The notes under the pieces are model-generated. The model saw only the letters and a list, made by a program, of their open reading frames with translations. It made no database searches and had not been told where the DNA came from. A program made the position numbers and the translations under genes. A stretch of DNA of 64,000 bases from Mytilus edulis (Eukaryota; Mollusca; Bivalvia; Mytilida; Mytilidae), in the NCBI RefSeq assembly GCF_963676685.1, contig NC_092348.1, positions 16,319,531 to 16,383,530 of the forward strand. Direction: 5' to 3'. Shown piece by piece: positions 10,705 to 22,225 of this stretch (its first letter is position 1; every line of letters starts with the position of its first letter).

Positions 10705-11856
10705 ATCACCAAAAAAAACCGTCACAAATCAAGAAGATTATGTCCTTCTGATAAAGCATGTACCCTATTCCTTTTGATGAAGTATCCACAGCCAATATAA
10801 ACGGTAAATCGAAACGGGGGAAACTGAGATTATCGGTATTAACAAGATGAGTTTTAAGATTTTGAAATGCTGTAGATTGTTCAATTTTCCATTCAAATTT
10901 TTGATTTTTTCTTCAGGAGTTTAGTGAGTGGACTAATTATAGCACTGAAATTTAGTATAAACTTTTTAAACCAGTTAAATAATCCAATTGTGCGACGAAG
11001 TTGTTTTATATTCTGTGGTGCCTGAAATTCGACAATAGCCTTTACTCGATCTTTTGGGGGTCTTATCCCATGTTTAGAAATCTCGTGTCCAAGAAAAATA
11101 CACGTCTCACTTGCAAAATGGCATTTTTTTCTGTCCCAGTTTTAGTCCTGCATCTCGAAATCGTTTAAAGATTTCTTTGATATCGTCTAAATGCTTTTCA
11201 AAGGTTTCAGAGCAGATCAATACGTCATCTAAATAGCACAAACAAGTTCTGAATTTTAGACCACGCAGTACCTTGTCCATGAGAAGCTGAAATGTGTTAG
11301 GTGCCGTCTTTAACCCCATTGGCAGCCTTAAAAACTTGTACGTTCCAAAACATGTGTTGAAAGCGGTATATCTTGACGATTCGGCGGATATGCCCATCTG
11401 AAAAAATCCGGAAGATAAATCTATCGAAGTTATATAATTTGGTACTATTTCAGCAAAGGATTCCGTCAGTTCCTGTAAGTTTGGTATAACATATTTAAAA
11501 TCTTCTGTTTGCGCGTTTAAATGTCTAAAATCACAAACAAACCTATAACTTTGAGTTGAAGTCTTACTATTCGACGCTTCATTTCGCTTTGTGACTAATA
11601 CTATCGGACTTGTAATGGGTAGCTCCTCTTGTTCACTAACTGGCACAACTATTCCTTGTTCAAGCAAGTTATCCAGTTGCTCACGCAAAACCTCACGTTT
11701 GTAAGGGGGTAACCTGTACGGCTTATGATGTTTACCAACAGCATTCGGCTTCAGATGAATTCTATGCTCCACCAAGTCCTCCACCATGTCGTGGGCCTCA
11801 ATCCTTTTTGTTGTCTGGGGGACTATGGGATTGAAGTCACGCTTTTCGTTTTCCAA
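10705..11856 (-). pseudogene. Gypsy-like LTR retrotransposon reverse transcriptase/RNase H remnant
   Basis: The intact part (11107-11856, 249 residues) is a reverse transcriptase of the Ty3/Gypsy type. It shows HKPYRLPPYKREVLREQ, VCDFRHLN, SIDLSSGFFQM, LRLPMGLKTAPNTFQ and the catalytic box YLDD (DDVLICS). The frame breaks in an A run near 11127. Beyond it the reading continues as FLGHEISKHGIRPPKDRV, then LFNWFKKF, then a second frame slip in another A run near 10905, then an RNase H start FPRFDLPFILAVDTSSKG. It ends by about 10705. No LTR, integrase or gag was found next to it, so this is an internal fragment of a dead copy. Confidence 0.75.
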
Positions 11857-12099
11857 ATTTTATTTTACTGCCATTTAACAAAACACATGGGTGACAGACG
11901 ACACTAACTGTTCGCCGCCGACAAACATAAAAAAAAGGTATACAGTCCCGTAAAATACAGTAAACAGTATAAAATATGTCCTACATTTCCGGTAACCAGA
12001 AATACCAAATAGAGGTATATAACAATAACACAGTAATAGTATCTACTAGAACACACCCGTGATATCGTGGGTCCGTGACTGAATTAAAGTATATAACTA

Positions 12100-13173
12100 C
12101 TAGAACACACCCGCGAAATCGCGGGCATTCAGAGCGTAGTTTAAAGTATCAGTATGTAAAGTGTTGTTGGAAGAATTTTGTTAAATACAGAATGACTGGA
12201 GAATTTCAGCAAAAGTATCATAAGTCATAGGTTATTGGGGACAGGAAAATGTTTTTTTTTACCCTCCACCTTTATTTCCAAAGTTCACAAGTTTTGGTTT
12301 TCTATCAATTTCAATATGAACATACATTTAGTATTTAGTATGTTATGAACATTTATTTAAGTAAGGAGCCTGTAATTCAGTGGTTGTCGTTTGTTTATGT
12401 GTTACATATATTTGTTTTTCGTTCATTTTTTGTACATAAATAAGGCCGCTAGTTTTCTCGTTTGCATTGTTTTACATTGTCATTTCGGGGCCTTTTGAAG
12501 CTGAGTATGCGGTATGGGCTTTGCTCTTTGTTGAAGGCCGTACGGTAACCTATAATTGTTAATTTCTGTGTCATTTTGGTCTCTTGTGGAGAGTTGTCTC
12601 AACATGGCAATCATACCTCATCTTCTTTTTTTTTGTAATCAATGAATTTTGTAAAAGATTTAATGACTGGAGAATTTCAGAAAAAGTACCAAAAGTTCAC
12701 ATGAATAATTTTAGCGCTTATCTGTATATTATGAACATTCATTACTATATAAATAAAGCGTATTTACTTTCAATTCTAAGTTTACTAATCGATCCATGGT
12801 GATCATTGATATAGTATACAGACCCTCTCTATTTAATAAACTCTGTGACTGCCGTGGATAGTAAACTTGAAAATGATAGCAGATAAAATTCTGAAAATAC
12901 ACTTTATTCGTAGTATATGTATGTTCAAAGTATACAGAAAAACGCAAACCGGAAGTCTAATCTGACTTAAAATTTCGTACAATGACGGGACAATACCCGG
13001 ATGCCTTTTTTCTCGTTTTTCTCCTAAAATAACTCAATCTGAATAATCATATGAATGGATGACAAATGCGACTATGCACTGTACCTATAGGACACAGAGG
13101 CGTGTTGATTAATTTATTGTGGAAAGAAGAGAAGCGACACCAAAAATGAGGTCTTCTCGTTTAATAGTATAGA
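12100..13173 (+). mobile_element. Nested element D inside element E
   Basis: Starts CTAGAACACACCCGCGAAATC with palindrome CCCGCGAAATCGCGGG and ends TTTAATAGTATAGA, so its ends match those of E while its interior differs. Removing it restores AACTA/TGCGCAAGCC, which matches AACTATGCATAAGCC of the intact E copy. It carries an S repeat at 12361-12633. Without that it is about 800 bp. Another copy of its right end lies at 36372-36490 on the other strand. Confidence 0.6.
12361..12633 (-). repeat. SINE-like repeat S inside element D
   Basis: On the minus strand: AAGATGAGGTATGATTG, GAGACAACTCTCC, then GACACAGAAATTAACAA, TACGGCCTTCAACAAAG and a tail with AACGACAACCACTGAATTAC. Same order as the copies at 14191 and 17411. 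Confidence 0.65.
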
Positions 13174-13471
13174 TGCGCAAGCCTTATTTTAGTATTAGTA
13201 TTGTCATCTGATAAAGTCATGCCGATTATAAGATTCAGTTTCCTCTGCTTTCAAATCTTTCTGTTTGAACCCGTTGAACTGGAACTTATCAATTATTGGT
13301 AATATTAATTATTTGGAAAACAAAAGGTCCTGGAATGGAGTATTTTTTAATCAACAGCATTGTCCTATATTAGTTATATATAAAGTTGAATTCTTTGATT
13401 CGCTGTTTTACGTCATGCCCGCTAACAAATTGAAAACTGTACCTATACGCCTTATTTTTACTCCAGATTTT

Positions 13472-15856
13472 TAGCTCACCTGGCCCGAAGGGCCAAGTGA
13501 GCTTTTCTCACCACTTGGCGTCCGTCGTCCGTCGTCGTCGTCGTTAACAATTTACATTTTGAACTTCTTCTAGAGAACCACTGAATGGAATGGAACCAAA
13601 CATGGCATGAATGTTCCTTATGAGGTGCTGACCAAGTGTTGTTACTTTGTAGCCGATCCATCATCCAAGATGGCCGCCAGCGGGGGACTTAGTTTAACAT
13701 AGGACCCTATGGGAAATGCATACAAATGACTTCTTTTAGAGAACCACTGAATGGAATGAAACCAAACATGGCATGAATGTTCCTTATGAGGTACTGACCA
13801 AGTGTTGTTACTTTGTAGCCGATCCATCATCCAAGATGGCCGCCAGCAGGGGACTTAGTTTAACATAGGACCCTATGGGAAATGCATACAAATGACTTCT
13901 TTTAGAGAACCACTGAATTGAATGAAACCAAACATGACATGAATGTTCCTTATGAGGTGCTGACCAAGTGTTGTTACTTTGTTGCCGATCCATCATCCAA
14001 GATGGCCGCCAGCGGGGGACTTAGTTTAACATAGGACCCTATGGGAAATGCATACAAATGACTTCCTCTAGAGAACCACTGAATGGAATGAAACCAAACA
14101 TGGCATGAATGTTCCTTATGAGGTGCTGACCAAGTGTTGTTACTTTGTTGCCGATCCATCATCCAAGATGGCCGCCAGCCGGGAACTTAGATATAGGAAG
14201 ATGTGGTGTGAGTGCCAATGAGACAACTCTCCATACAAATAACAATTTAAAAAGTAAACCATTATAGGTTAAAGTACGGCCTTCAACACGGAGCCTTAGC
14301 TCACACCGAACAACAAGCTATAAAGGGCCCCAAAATTACTAGTGTAAAACCATTCAAACGGGAAAACCAACGGTCTAATCTATATTAACAAAACGAGAAA
14401 CGAGAAACACGTATATATTACATAAACAAACGACAACTACTGTACATCAGATTCCTGACTTAGGACAGGTGCAAACATTTGCAGCGGGATTAAACGTTTT
14501 AATGGATCCAAACCTTCTCCCTTTTTCTGAAACAATAGCATAACATCACAACAAAGAAAAACATAGGACCCTATGGGAAATGCATACAAATGACTTCTTT
14601 TAGAGAACCACTGAATGGAATAAAACCAAACATAGCATGAATGTTCCTTATGGGGTGCTGACCAAGTGTTGTTACTTTGTAGCCGATCCATCATCCAAGA
14701 TGGCCGCCAGCGGGGGGACTTAGTTTAACATAGGACCCTATGGGAAATGCATACAAATGACTTCTTCTAGAGAACCACTAAATGGAATGAAACCAAACAT
14801 AGCATGAATGTTCCTTATGGAGTGCTGACCAAGTGTTGTTACTTTGTAGCCAATCCATCATCCAAGATGGCCGCCAGCGGGGGACTTAGTTTAACATAGG
14901 ACCCTATGGGAAATGCATACAAATGTCTTCTTTTAGAGAACCACTGAATGGAATGAAATCAAACATGGCATGAATGTTCCTAATATGGTGCTGACCAAGT
15001 GTTGTTACTTTGTAGCCAATCGATTATCCAAGATGGACGCCAGCGGGGGACTTAGTTTAACATAGGATCCTATGGGAAATGCATACAAATGACTTCTTTT
15101 AGAGAACAACTGAATGGAATGAAACCAAACATTGCATGAATGTTCCTTATGCCGTGCTGACCATGTGTTGTTTCTTTGTAGCCCATCCATCATCCAAGAT
15201 GGCCGCCAGCATGGGACTTAGTTTAACATAGGACCCTATGGGAAATGCATACAAATGACTTCTTTTAGAGAACCACTGAATGGAATGAAATCAAACATGG
15301 CATGAATGTTCCTAATGTGGTGCTGACCAAGTGTTGTTACTTTGTAGCCGATCCATTATCCAAGATGGCCGCCAGCAGGGACTTAGTTTAACATAGGACC
15401 CTATTGGAAATGCATACAAATGACTTCTTTTAGAGAACCACTGAATGGAATAAAACTAAACATTGCATGAATGTTCCTTATGAGGTGCTGACCAAGTGTT
15501 GTTACTTTGTAGCAGATCCATCATCCAAGATGGCCGCCAGCAGGGGACTTAGTTTAACATAGGACCCTATGGGAAATGCATACAAATGACTTCTTTTAGA
15601 GAACCACTGAATGGAATAAAACCAAACATGGCATGAATGTTCTTTATGAGGTGCTGACCAAGTGTTGTTACTTTGTAGCCGATCCGCCATCCAAGATGGC
15701 CGCCAGTGGGGGACTTTTGAATGAAATTAAACATGTTCCTTTCCTTATCAATGAGGTTGTGTTGTCACTTTTAGCCAAATTTTATATTTTTTCATATGAT
15801 TTCAAAAACCCAAGTAGAATCAGGTGAGCGATACAGGCTCTTGAGAGCCTCTAGTT
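13472..15856 (+). mobile_element. Helentron-associated-like element (family A), 166 bp core repeats
   Basis: The 5' hairpin is TAGCTCACCTGGCCCGAAGG...AAGTGAGC, followed by GTCCGTCGTC microsatellite. About eleven contiguous 166 bp units follow (13560-15720), each with TAGAGAACCACTGAATGGAA, GCATGAATGTTCCTTATG and AAGATGGCCGCCAGC. The 3' end is AGGTGAGCGATACAGGCTC, hairpin GGCTCTTGAGAGCC, TCTAG and then TT. It inserted in a T run of element E: the intact copy reads GATTTTTTAAGTATTG at the same place. Head and tail match the copy at 6651-8436 although the core repeats are unrelated. Repeated 62-residue open frames on the minus strand are by-products of the 166 bp period. Confidence 0.7.
14191..14556 (+). 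repeat. SINE-like repeat S inserted in the 166 bp array
   Basis: Opens ATATAGGAAGATGTGGTGTG and closes near ACATCACAACAAAGAA. The surrounding 166 bp unit resumes with AACATAGGACCC, so the insertion boundaries are exact to a few bases. It contains TACGGCCTTCAACACGGAGC, AAACGACAACTACTGTA and CTGACTTAGGACAGGTGC. This copy defines the family. Confidence 0.7.
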
Positions 15857-16349
15857 AGTATTCGTATTGTTATCTTAGAAAGTCTTACTGATTGAAATAC
15901 TACAATAGGTAACAATTTGACAATTTAGTAGTGTCAACCCTGTGATTATGACCCGTGTATATAGCATATTTATCCTGAATACACCGTTTGTTGGTGCGCC
16001 TGTCAGATGCGGAACGTACAGATAAGGTAATAGGTAACAGGTGAATATACTATTGGTATCGGTATCGGACTCGACCCGGAACTTCTTAATTATTGGCAAT
16101 ATTAATTACGTGGAAAACAAAAGGGCCTGGAGTGGTGTAATTTTTAATCTACACCTTTGTACTATATTAGTTATATATAAGTTGAATTCGTTGATTCGTC
16201 GTTTTTACGTGATGACAGCTGACAAATTGGACCTCGTAATTTTAGTATTATAGATACTAAAGTAATTTAACACACAAGTTTGTGAACCAAAAAATATACT
16301 TCCGGCAACAATAGTAATAAATATCTATTAACTTCCAAGAACATTCCAA

Positions 16350-16535
16350 ATGATTATTATGAATACCCGTCATAAACAGACACTCGCCGCCCAGGAAAAA
16401 CCAACTTATAAAGTTTGGAAACCTGCGCACGGAGCAATGCAAGAACCGTTTCTGGGTAATGATGCCGTACTCCATCAAGATCATGATTATATAAAAAAAA
16501 AAACATTTTTATTTAAGCAAAAAAGGAAGTTTTAA
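16350..16535 (+). other. Candidate coding exon, unidentified
   Basis: A 61-codon open frame whose first 50 codons look less AT-biased than the surroundings and have varied amino-acid content (NTRHKQTLAAQEKP, YKVWKPAHGAMQEPFLGND). A GTAATG donor at 16456 could end an exon after EPFL. No partner exon, promoter or homologue was recognised. Chance remains likely. Confidence 0.25.
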
Positions 16536-17410
16536 CTGTACGATGTCTACGGCTAGAATGACCACCTAGACAATTTTTTCACGAACCCGCGAAAAACAAA
16601 TTAACATAACAAAACATTACGTCACCTGACCTATCGAATCATACATCATTGACCCACACAAAATATTATAGAAACTTAAAGACAGTATTTTTTCGCTATA
16701 CTGCGAAACGCTGAAAAATATATAGCTAGTCCGGGGTCGTGTCAGGCAGGTAACAGTGCGGACTCACCTTTCAAGATTGTGTATTACATTGTTGATCGCT
16801 GCTAAGTGTCGTTTATTGATTATTCCGATGAAAATCGAATAATTAAAGAAACAGAGAAATGAATAAAGGAAAAGCAAAAAGCAAAATTGGTAAACGTCTT
16901 TTTATTAATGTTTCCGATTACAATCTAATACGCAAAAAGTTAAATCAATAAAAATGAATAAGTTCGTTTCATCAAATAATTTGTGGAGATTTTTATCTCT
17001 ATCGATGTCATAAAACGTACATCTGTTCTCTCAGTGAGAGTCACACCCCGCCAATAAATCGGCGGCGATCTCTCAAACCGTTGTATTAAAGCCAGCATCA
17101 AAATCGACAATTTATTCACAAATTAAAATTCAAATTCAAATATATTGTATTGCTAATCAAAGCGCCCACAAGGAGCAGAACAATCAACATTAATTACATA
17201 CAAATGATTACAAGTGATTCAATATGATTAAGACACAATGTTATAAAAAAACCAAACCAAAAACTATTTATTAAGACAAGTACAAGAATACAACAAGCAC
17301 AGTGTTTAATGATATAAGGGGGGGTCACATGTCATACAGATACAGTCTGTTACAGACTTTATCCTCTCAAGAAATATATTTTTATTTTAGAAATTTGTTA
17401 AGAATATAAA
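16536..17410. other. Intergenic, no gene seen
   Basis: AT-rich sequence. Two compact inverted pairs occur near 17033-17075: CTCTCAGTGAGAG and CCGCC/GGCGG around AATAAAT. They could be the remains of a regulatory or LTR-like piece, but nothing else supports that. Confidence 0.35.
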
Positions 17411-17800
17411 AAAGAAGATGTGGTATAAATGACAATGAGACAACCCTCCACAAGAGACCAACATGACACAGAAATTAACAACTATAGGTCACCGTACGGC
17501 CTTCAACAATGAGCAAAGCTTATACCGCATAGTCTGATATAAAAAGCCCCGAAATGACAATGTGAAACAATTCGAACGCAATCAACTTACTGTCTTATTT
17601 ATATAAAAAAAATAACGAAAAACAAATATGTGACACATAAACAAACGACAACCACTGAATTACAGGCTCCTGACGTGAGACAGACACAAACATACATAAT
17701 ATTGCGGGTTTAAATATGTTGGCGGGATCACAACCCTACTCCTAACCTGGGACAGTAGTATAACAGTATAACATAAGAACGAACTATAAAAATCAGTTGA
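17411..17800 (+). repeat. SINE-like repeat S
   Basis: AAGATGTGGTATAAATGAC, GAGACAACCCTCC, GTACGGCCTTCAACAATGAG, AACGACAACCACTGAATTAC and CTCCTGACGTGAGACAG follow in the family order. Confidence 0.65.
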
Positions 17801-18120
17801 AAAAGACTTAACTCATCAGATGGACAAAAATACAAGTGGACGTGGCCGGGTACTTGTACATCCCAACAACAAAAAGACACTAGGAATAGATCTGAGAGTA
17901 CTAGCAGTTAACTGACAGCTAGTTCAAAGACACCAACAACTAATAAAAAAATCATGCATCTAAGACTAAATTATCAATCCGTACACATCCAATGGTGTAA
18001 AAACGTCATGAACTGTCAGAAAAAAACATCACCTTGTGCAATGCAAAGATACATGTATCGACAGATTGAATATCCATGAATGTATATAACATACTAGTAA
18101 TATTTAGTTTGCTTTTAATC

Positions 18121-18231
18121 TACTGATAACAAAATCAATATTTATACCAATATAAAAACAATATTCAATGATCCAATAACGGTGTTGGATATTGTTTTTA
18201 TTGGTATAAATATTGATTTTGTTATCAGTAA
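18121..18231. repeat. Long near-perfect hairpin, ~45 bp arms
   Basis: Left arm 18121-18166 (TACTGATAACAAAATCAATA, then TTTATACCAATA) and right arm 18187-18231 (ending TTGGTATAAATATTG, then ATTTTGTTATCAGTA) are complementary except for a 2-base indel. The loop is about 20 bases. ATTCAATGATC-AAT-AC-GTGTTGG occurs in the loop and again just after the hairpin (about 18235-18260). Confidence 0.85.
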
Positions 18232-18274
18232 ATTATTCAATGATCTAATGACAGTGTTGGTTGTATGCTAGTGG

Positions 18275-18890
18275 CAGTGTTACCACAGGGATTAGATATG
18301 CGTCTAGTGCAGGGAAGTCGAAGACTACTCTGCCATGCACTGGCTAGCCTACTTGTAGCCTACTTGTAGCCTACTTGTAGGTGAAACAGAAAGCAGAGCG
18401 CGTCAGTCTTTCTCGCCAGTACAAACCTCTACCAGTCTAAGACCGCTATAGTGCCTCCGAGCGACAGAACATGGTAACTAGGATCTTGTATCCTATGCTA
18501 AACTAGAGGATCTTGGAGTAGCAAGGACCTTAGCGATGCAGTGTGTAGGCCCACCGGTGTGTGGATATTTCCTAGCACTCACAAACCTTGCCCCAGCTAT
18601 GGGTAAATAGTAAGCCAGGTAATGCAACCTGTCTAGGAGAGAGAACTCTAAACAAACTGGGTATACCACCACTCATCAGCCCAGCAAGGCAACTGATCTA
18701 GAAGACGGGAACCTCAACGACAAAATAATAACCTCGTCTTATAAAACAACAACTTATTACAGAAATCAACACAAGAAATCAACAAACAGCAGGTATCCAT
18801 GGGATGACGGGCTGTACAGGCAGGAATATGATTGTACAAGCAGAAAGCCCAACTCGGGAGACCTGAGACGGGAACCAGAATCTCATGGAT
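18275..18890 (+). other. Probable 5' untranslated part of the RTE-type LINE
   Basis: More GC-rich than its surroundings. It has a 14-mer TAGCCTACTTG repeated three times (18344-18380) and runs directly into the endonuclease remnant at 18895. No open frame. Assignment to the LINE rests on position and composition only. Confidence 0.4.
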
Positions 18891-18894
18891 TATA

Positions 18895-21752
18895 AAAGAC
18901 CATTAAGATCGGCGCATGGAATGTAAGAATAGGTTCCAGGACTCAAAAACTGAGCGAGTCATAAGATGGAAAGGTACCAACTAGGAATATTAGGCATCAG
19001 TTAATGCAGGTGGACAGAGTCAGGAAAAATAATCACACAGGGTCATACCATCATATACTCCGGCAGAAATGACAACAAACATACAATTGGAGTGGCAATC
19101 ATTATGAATAAGGAATGTACAAAGAGCTTGATTGAATGGGAACCTATAAATTAGCGAATGATCAGAGCTCGCTTCAATTCCAGCTATGCTCAGACAACAA
19201 TTACCCAGTGCTACTCGCCTACAAACGATATCGAAGAAGAAATCAAAGACGCTTATTATGAAACTCTTCAGGCTCAGATTAGCAAAACACCACACTACAT
19301 GATGTCCTTCTTATTTTAGGAAACCAAAATGCTAAGATTAGGAAACTTAATACAGAATACAGAAGAGCTATGGGAAAAGAAGGTCATGGTGTGATGAATG
19401 AAAATTGAGAGAGACTGGCAAGTATGTGTTCTACTAATGGATTAGTAATTGGAGGAACCCTATTCAAGCATAAAGACATACACAAAATCACGTTGAATTC
19501 TCCAAACAACGGACAAAAATCAGATTGACCACATCATCTTAAATGGCAAATGGAGGCGATCTTTACTCAATACCAGAGCATTTAGATGAGCAGATTTGAA
19601 CAGCAACCATCATTTAGTTATAGCTAAATCTAACTAAAGCTGAAAAAAGGTAACAGATAATTACAAACCTGGGAGAAAGATCCTTAATGTTAATTGTCTG
19701 AAAGAACCTGAAATCAAACAAAAGTTTGTCATTGAACTCAGAAACAGATTTCGAGTATTAGAAGATCTTGATCAAACTGAAGACAGTTCAATAGAAAAGA
19801 AATGTGAAAACATCAAAGAGGTATATCAGAACATAAGTGAAAAGATCATTGGGTTCCGTAAGAGCAGTAGTAAGCAATGGTTAACACCAAACACATGTAA
19901 AGCAATCAATGAAAGAGCAAAATCAAAGAAAAGGTCCTCAGCACTAGGTCATCAAAGTTAAAAGAACAAACACAGAAAGAATATGCAGAGAAAGATAAAG
20001 AAGTGAAGAAAAGAGCTAGAAAAGATAAAAAGAATCATCTGGAAGAACGAGCTGAAGAAGCAGAAAAGGCTAAAGCTGCAAGAGGTGACTTAAGTACAGT
20101 CTGCAAGATCACAATAGAACTGTGTGGACAATCTAAACAACCTCCTCCAGTAAAAGACAAAAAGGGAAAAATCATCACAACTGAAAGTTGAACGTTGGGT
20201 AGAACACTTTAAGGCTGTTTTGAATAGACCAGAGCCAATAAACGAATTCCAGGGAGCACCCCAACTCGAAGAATTAGATATTAGCACTGACCCACCATCT
20301 AAAGTAGAAATTCCATGAAATGAGGAAAGGTAGCAGGCATAGATGGACTTCAAGCAGAACTACTGAAAGCTGACATCAATACAGCAACAGCCATACTACA
20401 TGATCTTTTCAAAGACATATGGGAAGAAAATAAAATCTCTGAAGACTGGGCAAAAGGTCTTATCGTTAAACTTACAAAGAAAGGTGGTCTTGGGAATTGT
20501 GACAACTGGAGAGGGATAACATTACTCTCAATGCCAAGTAAAGTGTTTTGCAGAATACTGTTAAACAGAATAGACTCCATACTGAATGACAGGTTATGAC
20601 AGGAACAAGTTGGGTTTAGAAAATGGAAAGGATGCATTGATCAGATAATTGCCCATTAAGAACATCATTGAGCACCGTATAGAATGGAAGACACCTCTAT
20701 GTATCAACTTTATCGATTTCAAGAAGGCATTCGACAGTTTACACAGAAAGATTCTTTGGACAATTCTTATGTCATACGGAGTACCAAAAAAGATCGTCAC
20801 AATGATAATATGCTTTTATACCAACTTTGAATGTGCTGTGATAACAAGGAAACTGGCTGGCTTGAAGTAAAATATGGAGTACGATAGGGCTGCATCATCT
20901 CACCCATATTATTCCTGGTTGCCATTGACTGGGTGATGCGGAAGACCACCAGTGACAAGAAAAGAGACATCACATGGTCCATGTTTACAACTCTAGAGGA
21001 CCTTGACTTTTCTGATGCTATAACACTCCTTTCATCAAAACAAAATCATATACAAGAAAAGACAAATCGGCTCAGCCATTTTGCAAGCCAAATTGGACTG
21101 GAATTGAACGCAAAAAAGACTCAAGAAATGCGACTCAACACAACATCAACCTTAATAAATTTACCTATCTAGGAACTGTCGTTATTACAGACGATCGATC
21201 CAACGAAAAAAGAGATTAAAAGTAGGCTAGCAAAGGCAAGATCTGCATTTCAAATACTACGACCTATTTGGAAGTCCAGCCAATACAACAGAAAAACAAA
21301 GATCACGGTATATAACAGTAATGTTAAATATGTATGGAAGTGCATGCTGGAGAGTAACAAAAACAGATATGATATCGCTATCAAGTTTCCACCACAATTG
21401 TCTGAGGCGAATTTGTAAAATCTTTTGGCCAAACCGTATCTCAAATGACCATCTGCTCGAAACGACCAAGTCCACGTGTATCCTGAAAGAAATACAACAG
21501 AGGCGCTCCAGATGGCTGGTGCATGTTCTCAGGATGCCTGTATCCAATACAATCAGGACAGCTCTTACATGGACACCCCAGGGGAAGAGACCAAGAGAAA
21601 GACCCAAAACCACCTGGCGTCAAACAATTGAGGCAGAACTAAAGGAGCTTGACATGACCTGGGGAGAAGTCGAAACAAAGGCTAAAGACAGATCTGGACG
21701 GAGAAATCTTGTGGCGACCTTGTGCTCCATCAGGAGCGAAGAGGATATGTAG
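18895..21752 (+). pseudogene. Decayed RTE-type LINE (endonuclease plus reverse transcriptase)
   Basis: The plus strand preserves the order of an RTE-clade LINE through many stops and frameshifts. It starts with endonuclease text IKIGAWNVR (18905), then HHILRQK-like and NAKIRKLNTEYRRAMGKEG (about 19330), GLVIGGTLFKHKDIHKIT (about 19440), then the linker KKRARKDKKNHLEERAEEA (20003). The reverse transcriptase follows: ISEDWAKGLIVKL, NWRGITLLSMPSKVFCRIL, CINFIDFKKAFDSLHRKIL (20700), GVPKKIVTMI and GCIISPILFLVAIDWVM. The catalytic box reads DFSDAITLLSS where DFADDIALLSS is usual, so the second catalytic aspartate is lost. The C-terminal domain is open at 21321-21752 (RRSRWLVHVLRMP, GKRPRERPKTTWRQTIEAEL). 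A dead copy. Confidence 0.75.
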
Positions 21753-22130
21753 GTATGTAATAACAGTGTTGAATTGGTAACCTTTTAGAATAAGTTTATT
21801 TAAAGGAGCGATAAGTTTACAAGGATCATTTCTAAATTTCAGGGCACGGTAAACAACATTTCTGTAAAAATGAGGATGTGCTATCCTGTTTGAAATAAGT
21901 TTTCTATAGGTATAAACAAACTTTAAAACCAAATCTTATATCTATGGAAACATTAAGTAAAGGTTAAGTAATTTATGGTAACGATATCCCTGGTTTGATA
22001 ATTTACCAGTAATATATAGGTTGCGTTAGTTAAAATCAAAAACGTCACAACAACCAAGGGCATAGCAAACGAGCTGTGAAATATGAACACCGTAAGATGG
22101 CGCCAAAGGAACATCACCATCTAAAATTAA
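21740..22130 (-). pseudogene. C-terminal remnant of an unclassified retroelement protein
   Basis: The minus strand reads LILDGDVPLAPSYGVHISQL, then LYITGKLSNQGYRYHKL, then after a frame slip DLVLKFVYTYRKLISNRIAH and HFYRNVVYRALKF. I associate this pattern (DGDVP-APSYGVYISQLVRYAR-like) with C-terminal ends of reverse-transcriptase elements in bivalve genomes. The exact clade is not recognised. It abuts the tail of the RTE element on the opposite strand. Confidence 0.45.
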
Positions 22131-22225
22131 CAGCTTTAATCATCTCATCTCACCTCTAGTTAGTATATCTAGCATGTCTACCTTTCTCATTAGAGAAGAA
22201 GGCCGTTCTTTTGTAGCTTACCTTT

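Larger units (their letters stand above)
12046..16254 (+). mobile_element. Family E element carrying two nested insertions
   Basis: The host element begins CTAGAACACACCCGTGATATC and ends TTTTAGTATTATAGA. Its own sequence lies at 12046-12099, 13174-13471 and 15857-16254, about 750 bp. These pieces align in order with the uninterrupted opposite-strand copy at 3779-4579, which proves the two interruptions. The 5' end carries a palindrome CCCGTGATATCGTGGG. The flanks read CTA before and TACTAA after, with no clear target-site duplication. No protein is encoded. Confidence 0.65.

Noticed and set aside
13476-15690. Series of 62-residue minus-strand open frames (MMDRLQSNNTWSAPHKE...) spaced 166 bp
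   Set aside because: They follow the period of the tandem repeat exactly and overlap end to end. They are shadows of the 166 bp unit, not genes.
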